A stretch of 64,000 nucleotides of DNA, taken from Breviolum minutum Mf 1.05b.01. Its lineage: Eukaryota; Sar; Dinophyceae; Suessiales; Symbiodiniaceae. The stretch covers positions 1-64,000 of the forward strand of contig DF241601.1 of the NCBI GenBank assembly GCA_000507305.1, in the 5' to 3' direction. Made by a program: the position numbers and the translations under genes. Under the pieces are notes generated by a model, which saw only the letters and a program-made list of their open reading frames with translations, was not told where the DNA came from and searched no databases. Shown here one piece after another: positions 42,201 through 54,200 of the stretch; positions within the stretch are counted from its first letter, which is position 1, and every line of letters starts with the position of its first letter.

Positions 42201-45200
42201 ATTCCAACGGAAAAATTCCATGTTGCCAGTGGACAAAATCAACAAACATAAATCAGCATCTTGTTTTCGTGGGTTTCACCTTTTGTACTTGTAAGGTTGA
42301 GTTTTTGTTGAAGTTTGAGTCGTCGATTCCTTCAGCAGGAAAGATGGCAGGATTGGACTTATTTTGTTCAGAGTTGTTTGTATCGCCCCGACATCCGGAG
42401 TCCGGGGTACACTTCTCTCAGATATGATCCGAAGCGAGGCCATATCAATTGCTACTTACGTTGAAAAATGCCATGCAACTCAACTCGGCGATGACTTTTA
42501 AACTTTTTAATGATTGCAAAACTATGGCCGAGTATGTAAGCATTCTTTTCAACACACCAGCCGCATCTCTCCTATCACCAGGGTGCGAAGCGTCCTAGGC
42601 AACACGACATCGGCCTCTGCCAATCTTCTACCCGTGCTACCACTGACGAAAGTCAAACTTTGAAGGGTTGCTGGCCATGTCACGTTGTCCAACCGGTTCC
42701 GATTGAAATCTCCTCCGAAAGTCAAACTCTGAAGGCCTGCTGGCCATGTCACCTTGTCCAGGCTCTGATTGAAATTATAACCAAATGTCAAACATCGAAG
42801 GCCTGCTGGCCATGTCACGTTGTCCAGGCTCTGATTGAACTTCCTACCAAAAGTCAAGCTTTGAAGGCCTGCTGGCCAAGCCATATTGCCTAGGCTCTGA
42901 TGAAAATCTGCTCCAAAAGTCAAACTTTGAAGGCCTGCTGGCCATGTCACGTTGTCCAGGCTCTGATTAAAATCTGCTCCAAAAGTCAAAGTTTGAAGAC
43001 TTGCTGGCCATGTCACGTTGTCCAGGCTCTGATTAAAATCTGCTCCAAAAGTCAAACTTTGAAGGCCTTCTGGCCATGTCATGTTGTCCAGGCTCTGATT
43101 GAAATTCCAACTAAAACACAGGTTTTGAAGGCCTGCTGGCCATGTGACGTTGGTAAGGTTGTGATCGAAGCACCAACCAAAAGTCAAGCTCTGAAGGCTT
43201 CCTGGCCATGTCAGCTTGTCCAGGCCCTGCTTGAAACGTCCATGAAAAGACAGACTGTGAAGGCCTTCTGGCCATGTCACCTTGTCCAGGCTCTGAAAGA
43301 AATCTCCTCCAAAAGTCAAACTTTGAAGGGTTGCTGGCCATGTCACGTTGTCCAACCGGTTCCGATTGAAATCTCCTCCGAAAGTCAAACTCTGAAGGCC
43401 TGCTGGCCATGTCACCTTGTCCAGGCTCNNNNNNNNNNNNNNNNNNNNNNNNNNNNNNNNNNNNNNNNNNNNNNNNNTCATGCATTTTCACCATTTTTTC
43501 ACCATGTGTTGGATTCAAACATTGCATATTTGTAATTAAACAACATGTATGCATACATACATATCGAATTTATCTTTCATATTCATAGTCTTATCCATTG
43601 ATATCGACTCTCTTAATATGTATAATAATGTCTCTCATGTTACTGTATACGTCATAAAGGTTCATAAGACACCAGTTTCAATTGCATGATGTCTTCCATA
43701 TGTTACCTGTAGTGCCCGATGAATTTGATCCTATGTCACCAGGGAGGAGTTACTCTTGGATTACAGAGAAGAGAAAAACAAAAGGTATTGGCAATTCACG
43801 GACATTTTCTGTTGTTGGATTTTTGTTGGCCCTAAGAGTTCTGGATTGTATTCCGAATTTTCCTTGATATATGCATACTTGTATCATCTCTGTTTCTACC
43901 AACAAATCCATGTTGCCAGTGGACAAAATCAACAAAAATAACTCAGCATCTTGCTGTTGTGGTGAACCGTGTTGTGGTTGTAAGGTTGAAATCGTCCAAA
44001 GTTTCATGTCTGATTCCGTCAGCAGGAAAAATGGCAGGATTGCCGGCTTGGACTTTTAATCGTCAAGGATCCAGGTACATCCTAAAAAAGGGAATACACC
44101 AATCAACTCCTAAGACTTATATGGGTGTTTCCAAAAATAAAGGTACCCCAAAATGAATGATTTGTAATGGAAACCCCTATTAAAATGGATGATTTGGGGG
44201 TACCGCTATTTTTGGAAACGTCCATATATTGCCAATTGGGTGATTATATGCTACCGATCCCACCTATTAAGGGAACCAGGAAACTCCATTAATCCTAGGA
44301 TTTTGTTGGATTATGGGATATGGAACCCAATTTTTTTCCTCCTATTCGATTGGAACCCGAATTTGGATGAGTGTTTTTTCATAGCTTTCAGGGACTCCCC
44401 CGGTCCAGTGGAGTCCAACCGTTTCAACAACCCATCTAGTTGGTGTGTTTTTTCCACCCATCTGCCGTCTGAAAAAAAGATGGAAAACCGTCAAATTTCA
44501 TCATTTCCCCGGGGATTGGGGTGAAAATAAAAATATTTGTGTTGCCACCACCTAGTATCAAACACCTATCATCATGGTGAGCTGTAATTTGTTTGAAGGT
44601 CAAGTATGATCTGGTGTGAGCAACTGCTCCCTGAATAATGAACCTCCCCAAATATCTCCCAATACTCCATAGTAAAACTAAATGAATGGAACGCTCACCA
44701 ACTTTGCATGATGTTAAAACCAAGCATTTTTGAAGCCTGAGATGTATGAGACCCTGTTAATAATGGTATAATGTACCATTTGAACTGCTGAGTTTTTCCG
44801 CCGGATTTCTGGTTGCCATCAACGGTATCACGCGACTGTGGCCAAGTTTCACTTTTTTCAGTCGAGGCCACAGTTGAAGAAATTCTTTGCACCTCGCGAA
44901 GTGGTGATAAACGGTTGAGCCGAGGTGCCCCTGTGGTGGTGTGGGGGAAATTTCTTCCGCGTAGATTCGGAACATTCCCACGAATCAATAATGTACCCTA
45001 CCATTTGATTCATGGTTCAGAAATCCTGAAAAAACCCACCGTTTGGATGGTGCTAAAACCCTTGGTAAATATCGGGAAAATCACTACCGTTCCCTCAACT
45101 GGTGAACGTCGGATTTCTGAACCATCACCAGTACCATTTCAACTCAGATCTTGATGCATGCAGTCTGGAGAAATATTATCTTCCGAACTTACCTTCAACC

Positions 45201-48200
45201 AAAATGTGGTGATGATCAATTCCAGCTAACCCCCGCTTATTTACAATATAGCTAAGATGTGGTGATGTTCCAAACATATCCAAATATCCCCTCCAAATCA
45301 CCGCCCAGCAACGACTTGGCAAAACTGAGCTTCCAGGCCCTCCTCCGAGGTCTGCCAAGGTGGAAACGGCTGCCTGCCATGTCATGCTATGGTACTTGAT
45401 AGGCAGTTTTTTGAAGATTTTTCACAAAAACAAGACACTAACATATGATATCTGGAAGTTGTAGAAAACCCCAACAATAAATCATATATAATATGCCTAT
45501 ATGATCTCTGTTTCACTCTATGTTTTAGAATTTGAATGTATATATATATATATATAAGTTAATCTGCTTCGAATGGCCACTCTTCTGCAGCCAAGTGGCT
45601 GTGACCACCATGCGATCATCACCTCATCGAAATGCAACTGCCGTTGGGTCGTCCCCACTCCCAGGATGCCAGTGGCAAATGAAGGTTTGGATCCCGGGAT
45701 CCCCTAGTAGAAAAATACATATTCCTGGTGTGTTGACTGCTACTGAGCAGGGGGACTACCCAACTTATACGTATTTGAAATTACATAACTCAGCCAAACT
45801 TGCATGTTCTTGACTTCATTTTGGTAAAGATCAGTGCAATGGCCCAGATTTCATGCCAAAACAAGGAATCAAACTCAGTACCATTAATCAACATCACTCA
45901 CCAATACACTAAATAACTTCTATCATATACAGTATGTCTGTAGAACGAATACATGCAACAAATTAATCGGCAATGGTCTAAAACACAATAGTAGAAACAT
46001 CTTCCGAACAATCTACACTCCCCAAAACTAACCAAAAGCACCTGGCAGCAAGAAAAAACGCAACCCCAAAAAGGGGTGTCTCATCTTCCAACTTTCTAGT
46101 GCTTCAGGTGCCATGTCCCAAATGCTCCATGTATGGTATATTTACCTACATTCGGCTTAAATATTTGGTAAATGTATATAAATGTAGGTGAATATACCAC
46201 ACATGGAGCATATGGGTGTTAGTTTGGGGGAAGGTATCAAACGAATCATCATAGATTGAGGTGACAAGGAACCTTTCGCCCACTCTACAGCGATCTCTTT
46301 CAGCTCCGGTGTAGCAGTCCCCTTGAAGCAATGAAAAAAACGACGAAAAATACTACCAAAAATCAAAATTGATTCAATCATCAGGTATAAATACGTCGTA
46401 AATGAACGGATATTTACATAACTCATAACAAAATACATACATACATAGATGTATACATATAGATGATATATCCTTGAATATCCTCTAATAGTATATCATA
46501 GAGACAAATCAAAAGCAATTGTTTTCCCCATAAACAAATACACAATGGCCATTGTATACTCTCAAGTTGCACAACTCCAGTGAATGGCCATGATGCACAT
46601 TGGAGTCCTTTCATGTTCTCTCTATGACAGTTGTCCGGGTCGAAGTTTCACAGTTCACGAACCGGGATTTTCCCTCTGAAATGGATGAATCGTCTGATAA
46701 ATTTCCATAAAGTCTGGATGAATTCCCAGGAAGTTACGATTCATTTTTAGCACTTGATGTCCAGTTGACATCATTATAATTTTGCAATTCACATATATCA
46801 TTTAGGATGTCTGTCATTTTCGGGATAATGACGACCGCATGGCCTGCGTACGTGCAGCTTCCAAAAATGCTAACTTCTCATTGGGCTGGTGAACCTGGTT
46901 TGCAACAAGGATGGTCCGAGGGGAATGGCGACTTAGTATGTGCTCGATATTTCATAATATGTACCATGGGAACCCAAAACCTTCATTTTTAGGGGTTAGA
47001 ACCCATATATTGGGGGTTTAAAACCTTCATTTTTCATGGTTTTGGGGTCCAAGGGTACTCTGTTTGATTCACAGTGCTTTTCATCAGTAGTGATCATGTA
47101 GCACCAACCGTGATGAGTAATGGATAGTAATGACTCATACAAGTAGGATCTCAATCCCAAAACTAGATCAAACACAAGGATTTGGGGTCAGCCATGGTCA
47201 CATGGTCAGCCAGGATGCTTCTGAAAAAGCTCCCTGTCCCAAGTCAGGTTTGTTGACGCCTGTGCCAATGGAAGCAATTCACAAGCATTGATTGCATGGC
47301 AAGCAGCCTTAGGGTTGAGAATCATGTGATAGATTCCTCCATGATTTGCTTGGTTGATGTGGTAAGACTGGACATCAGCAGAATGCATGACATGGTTGAG
47401 GGATTTTCATTCATCAACAGTTTTCTTTTCTGACCTTCAGAGAAGGAATTTCGGGTTAAAATGGGGTCAATCTTTCCGGTCCACGGAAAGGAGTGGCGAA
47501 TCCTTGCCCACTCTTAGTGGGGGAAAACTCTGAAATCCCTCATGGCCTCATCAATCCGGATTTGTTTCATGATCAAGGTCAGTCAAGATTTCCCCCCATG
47601 ACTCCTTTCAGATCCCATTCGTGGCCCCAAGGCTTTTTTGGGGATCCGTACAAATGCTCCCAGCTTCAACAAGTCTGTGCGGAAGGAAGCATAGCCAGGA
47701 TCCTGTGGGACTCATTGCAGAATGTTTGCTTCGTGAAGCTTAACAGAAATGTGACAGGCACTTCAAACTGTTGTCATGACTATGCATGTTTTATTGATTT
47801 ATTCAACAAATCACAAACCACATTGATGTCAATCTTTGGCAATGTAAGGAATCCATCTCTAGGTATGCTCACACCGAAGACTTTGTCTCAGAATCTCCTG
47901 TGATGGATATGCAGCTGCCAGGGAAGGATCTTCCATGCAAGCCTCCCTAGCAGCAGCCCAGGAGATATATCCACACCTGAACTTGAAAAACACTGCAAGC
48001 TTTCATGGGTTTAAGTTACTTATCTTCGGGATTTAAATCAACATAAATGGATACAAATGGTGAATCTACTGGTCATCCTGCAAATATTTTGGGGGTCTCC
48101 CAATTCCCAGGATGTCAAACAGTCAACATTTCCAAGGGATCCTCAGGAGGAATAGACAGATTCTTACTTGGCTCAAAGTAGCTTTGGGTTACAGCGAACA

Positions 48201-51200
48201 AACAAAACAAACAAAAACAGCGAAACCAACCAAACAACAGGAGATTCATGACTTCCATGTTAAGTTTTTCAGGGTACATAAACAACCACCCTTTTATTTC
48301 CCATAGGATCCATGGTTGCCTGGTATATTCACCTACATGAATGGTTGATTTTTATGGTAAATGTAGGCAAATGTACGAGTCCCATGGATCCTATGCAATT
48401 TGGATGCATCCAGCTCTCTTCGTTGAATCAACTCTTTTTGGCACCTCACCGGAGTTATGGTCGTTGTAGTCTCAGCCGGCATGTGCAGCAACTGAAAACC
48501 TGGCACTGAAATGTGGGGCAAATTGCAGGAGGATTTTAATAGTGAACTAGCTTCTGGGGTGATGTCATGTGCGGTCACAATGCTTTTTTTTCACTGCAGT
48601 GATATAGGGTATTCCGCATGAACATTATCTTGCATGCATCCTTGCATGTCTAGACTTGTCATGCAGAAAAAATCCATTCCTGCCTCCTTCTTCCAACTCC
48701 AAAGTTGTTCTTGGTACGTTTTTCAATGCCCACAATGCAGTGGATGCAGTCCGCGTGAGACCTCAAGCCAAAAAGAATCACAGCCAAAGTTCCCTGATCA
48801 AACGTACAACATCCTACTCCAAGGGCCCAGGTTTATCTCAGTACAAAATATACAAAAATTATCAACACGTTAGACATAATCACTATTGAATGCAATGGGC
48901 CACTGTACGTCCTCCATTTTCACAAAAGTTATTTTGCATTCTGATAACCATCTAATCTATGTAACATCATCCTATTTTTTTTTAAAATAAAAAACAACAC
49001 AACTTCCAACATGCAACACTTTCGGACTTGATGGAAATGTCTTGCACAAATTCGGCGCCTGTACCGTAGCATGGTTGGGCAGCGATCAGTTCTTTCAGTT
49101 TTGCTCTGGAACAACTCGCCAGTAGTGTTTCCAGACCCGCGACCTACGGCTGAGCGTTGAAACAACATCTTGATGTTGTTGATGAGCGGAAATTTTACCA
49201 TGGCTGTATTTCACGCATAGAAAAAAGATGTGTAATCTGTGCCCCATATTCATAACCAAACATAACAAATTATATTTTAATGAATGCTGCGCTATACTTG
49301 CTATTTATGTAATTATTTCCCCTACAAAAACACCTTTCTTGTCCCCTACAAAAACAGAACCAACGAGGAATCTACGGGAAAGTGTGGGTCCCAAGTCAAA
49401 TGACAGGATGGATCATCATGAAGTCGTGAAGAAAGCATTTCTACTTCTACCCATCAAAAATATGACCTTGTCATGAATCAATCATTCAGAAACACCCGCT
49501 TTTTCCCATCAATTCCCATCCACACCTGGATATGCCCACAGCAAGCGATCTCCAGCAAAAGCTGTGAATCCTGAAAATTGTTGAAATCAAAATTCAATGT
49601 CAAGAAATTGAAACGCACTCAGATTGGAATATACCACCTGGAAAGTAGATGGCGCAACTCCAATGCATTGGTTTATCATGGCCCCTTACAAATCGCCACC
49701 GAACTGGGGAGTTGCGACATCTACTTTCACTATGGTGTATATAGATTTGAACCTACGCAAAATATCTTAACATCAAGCTGAACATAGCTGACCGACTCTC
49801 CCAACAAACATCAAAATCATGTGCCTTAACTTCCATGTGGTTCAAGAATTGCGCCAATGACCTGAGACACCAAAGTGCTGATGAGCCATCCATCAGTTTC
49901 TGGATTGCGATACTCATGGATTCTAAGCTTTAAAAGGGCACACAAGTCCATAATCCACAAACATATATACTAATACATATCCTATACGTATTTATTTAAT
50001 ATATCAGTATCATCTATATACTGCATATATTTTTTCCAACCACCTCCCTAATCTGAAAAACCACCAAATCCCTTTAAAAGTCTCATTTTACCAAGGCACT
50101 CTGCACGTTTTGGAAGGTCCAGTCGTAAGCTCTGCAGTGCCTCCACGGCCTCCGGGCCATTGAAAGGTTCCGTCTGAGCCTGGTATGCTATGAGCCAAGT
50201 TGACACCAAGGTATCCAGCAAAGTCATAGAACTCCTGAGGTCAACGTCAAATGGTTACACCCTCGAAATAGAACGAATCGAACCTGAACTACTTGGTGGT
50301 TGAACCAACCCAATTGAAAAATATGCTCGTCAAAATGGGTTCATCTTCCCCAAGTAGGGGGTGAAAATACAAAATCTTTGAAACCACCACTCAGTGAAAA
50401 TGATAGTTTGGTTCGAATGGTTTTCCGAACTTCCAGGGGGCCCGTATTCTCAGGTGAACCATGTTAATATTCCGGGGTGTAATTGTTGGTATATTACATG
50501 TTTCAGATGGGTTGAATCAACCAATGGTTAATTGTTGGTTTGGGGCCCGGTGCTTTGGATTCCGATCGGATCCCCGAAAGTGAAAGGGATTGTTATGAAG
50601 AGGTACTGCCAGAATGCCGAACCACCAACCCATAATTTACCATTAGTTGATGAGGTTGACACAAAAAAAACATCTGCCAATAACAAATGGAATGATGGTA
50701 GGGGAGGGAATAGTGAATAATTATTGCTGAATCTTTGTTTTTCAAAAAAAGGTGGTGTGATTTTATAGACGTTCATATTATTAGGATTCATGAACCCTCA
50801 TTCATTCAACGTGGCCCAAGGATTTGGGGTTGAGTAAGATTATGTCAAGTCTGTCATGATCTGAGCTTCACATATTATGGACGCGTCATCACGACGCATG
50901 ATGGCATCATCTAGGATCCCCTACGTTCCCCAAAGGTTTCGGAGATTAATCTCTTTCCAAAACACATTTTTCATCAACCGGCAACTCAAAATTACCAAAC
51001 AAACCCATTACATTTCATCAAAAAGATCTTGCTCCATCATATTTCACAACATCCAACTGACTCAACCATCAACCCTTCAAAATATCTCCAATCCTCATCA
51101 TCCACTGAAAAAAATCAGGGTCATTTGATCCACCCAAGAGTCCAAGGTCTTGCCTCCATCAATGTTATCAGCTGCTCCACGCTTCCTTAGATCTTCGTAT

Positions 51201-54200
51201 TCTTCGGTGGTTGGAAAAAATTGTTCCAAACATAGTCTGCCCAAATGGTGCTGATTTAATGGTGTTGAATCCCATGGTACAATCCGTAAAAATGGTGCTG
51301 AATCCCATGGTAGAGGTTGTGCAACATGGCGATGAATCCCATGGGATCCAATCCATAAACAAAATCACCAACTAAAAACACATCCAAAATCAGTAAACTT
51401 CCCCTTCCAAATGGCCTACATGGCTTATAAATGACTTATAAATGGATATCTGTTCAGATATAACTAGCCACTTAACTAACTAAACCAGGCACCAAGTTTC
51501 CTGTTGTCTCCTCCATGGCTGCCTCAAGCCACCAAGCACCGATCCAGGCTTCACCCCGAGCGGCAGCCTTCGTCAACGAAGGCTGTCATGTCCCCACAAA
51601 AACTCCCAGATGAGGGAAATTTGACCATGTAGGTCATATGTCAATCTTTAAATATCATTATAGGTATCTTTAAGGTAGACGTATATCAATCTTATATCAT
51701 ATTATAATCATATCATATATATATATATAATATTATTATTTTTGTAGTGAACTGAAAATGATGGTGATATAATGTAACTACGAGTGTTACATAGCACAAA
51801 AGAAAAATACATGTCGCTATTTGTTCCGCCAGTCCCCCATGTGGAAATTTAGAGTGACAGCAGTGTCATGATTCGTTAGCAGCATCCACACTACATTCAT
51901 CACCTCAAGCAACTGTTCAACACAAGAACCCAACTCATCTTTGTAACTTCCTCTTGAAATTCATCTATCTCTTCACTTCACGAATCATGTATAGATTATT
52001 ATTCACTATCTTCCCATCGGAAACCATCACCCCCCAAAATCCTTGCTCCTTCTCCTTAACGGCACACGGCACGGCACCTCCACCACCTCCTGCAGCAGCA
52101 CGGATCCACTCAACTTGGGCAATAGAAAAGCTGCAACTCGTGACCGGTCGCTATGTCGCAATGCCAAGGAAGCAGCTGTGAGATGTAGCGCCTCCATGGA
52201 GGCGAGGCCAAGGCCGGTGTTCGAGGCGAAGGCCGGTGGGTTCCCGGTGGATTTCAGGCGTTGGATGATCTGGAGCCAGTTGGTGGTGTATAGGTATACC
52301 TAGCCTCCTAGCGAATTAACCTATAAATATTATAAATACCATTCATGATGTTTGAAGTTGTTCATGTGCTTTTTGTATGAAGTTTCACTTTGTTAGTCAA
52401 ATGATCTCTACTAGCGTGTATCACACACCAACAAAAAATAGACACCAAGCAATAAAATGTTGTAGAATGTTGAACTTCGATCTACCAGTTGATTCCAAGA
52501 TCTTGATCAACCTATCCGCTAAAAAACAGTCTCCAACATGTCCAACCCATAACTCCAAAACGAGTCCATCCATCCACACCTGTTCTGGCAACGGCAAAGA
52601 TTGCAACAAATGCAATGGTTGTTTCTGTATCAACCCGGAGATCAGGGCAACCGAGTCAGCACCACGTAAGGTACTCAATAGCGCCACGGCTGCTTTTGCT
52701 TCAGCACTTGAACCCAACAAAGCATGAACAGCCAATGATGTCACCTGAAATTTAGACCCAGGACAAAAGACTTTTGCACAATCTTCACTGTCACTAATCC
52801 AAAGAAAAAATGCCTAACCTTCATTGGGTACAGGATAAAAACAAAATTAACAACATATTGGATTGTCTATTTCTTTAGCCCTATTTGTTTTTTTCGTTGA
52901 TGCCTTATCCAGATTTCACTCCAGTTGTGCCGAAGCACCAAGTGCATGGTGGCCTTTTATTCGTTGCTTGATATCTTGATGTTGTTTAAAACTGTCAATT
53001 TCTGATTGCCAAGTGTCTTCCTCGGAATCATTGCAGGCGTCTGGGTGAGCATGTAACAAAGCAGCAGCTGGCACTACAAAGCCTTGTGCCACAAGTTTGG
53101 GCCACAATTTCCTGCCATCATCACCAGTCAAAATTTGAGCAATCTTATGGTTGGTCGAGCAATAGTTAATAAGCCCTTAGCAAGGCAATATTTCTGGGGA
53201 GGAGTTGCATGTTTGGGGGGGGGCGTATATATAGGTTGACTAGCCATGACAATCATACTATCATAGTTGGTTGGTAGTTTAGTTTATAAATTTTGTTTTG
53301 CCACAAGTCAAGCCATATGATGTCATACCCTGAGATTATACAGTTTATACACACAGTTGATTGCTCGTTTCATGACTCTGATACAAGGACACAATACTGG
53401 ATCTTGCTGCAATCAACATATACCCCACAGGGTTGGGACTTCACATCAGTAGTCGATTTCAATGGTAGCTGAGTCAAAATTTGAATCATACAGTAACAGC
53501 AAAACGTCAGGAGACATCATCCGTTTATTGCTTCAGATTCATCCATGACAGTAAACCCTATGGTTCTTTCAAGATCTTCACGTTTTCTTTTTGTAAAACT
53601 CTTCGTTTTCTTCCGGATTTCCTTGTATTGCTCCTTCAATTCAACGATAAACCTCATCTTTAAACACGTGCTTTAAACAAATGCCCCTTTTCCCACAGGT
53701 CGTGGGAAACCTGGCATTCACCAACAGCATCACTTCTGGTGCCAAAGATTGACCCTTCAACAGTGCCATTTCAGCTTCCTTAGATTTGTTTGCTTGGCTT
53801 AAGGTGGTTGGAAAACATGTTCCAAAAATATTCCCAAAATGGTGGGGTTTTTCATCGTGATATTTACCATGGTAGAATCTGCGAAAAAAAACACCAACTA
53901 AACAAACACAAGCTTCAATACCACAATCTATATCAGCAGCGGCAGCCATACGAAGACGGAAATTCAGTGGAAGGGAAATGTCCTGCAGTAGAAAATCCCC
54001 AAAACGATGGTAATGTTGACAGCCCAAAAAGACAAATGGGATATGGGGATGTTGTTGACATGAGTTTCGGCCGGCCTTTTTTTTGAAAGGAAACACACAC
54101 CTCAAAAAATGAAAAAAGAACAACACAGCAATTCATAATACCCTCCAGGTAAATAACTTATCCCCTCCCAAGGCACTTTTGAAGATTATTTCCTTTTCTC

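Larger units (their letters stand above)
40840..44060. repeat. Tandem segmental duplication carrying FNIP copies A and B
   Basis: The 5' flanks at 41702-42360 and 43478-44045 are highly similar (shared words such as TTTTCACCATGTGTTGGATT and ATGTCTTCCATAT), as are the 3' flanks at 40860-40980 and 42480-42600. The unit therefore includes gene plus flanks, duplicated head-to-tail, with an estimated 1.6 kb spacing that is distorted by the assembly gaps. Confidence 0.85.

Noticed and set aside
42900-43535. Plus-strand ORFs across the FNIP arrays (repeated KACWPCHVVQALIE)
   Set aside because: Antisense shadow of the 69-base repeats. The minus strand carries the ubiquitin-like start and conserved C-terminus.
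45180-47390. Exons with MTWQAAVSTLADL and ACHAINACELLPLAQ considered as pentatricopeptide repeats
   Set aside because: Only isolated resemblance. No run of 35-residue repeats is visible.
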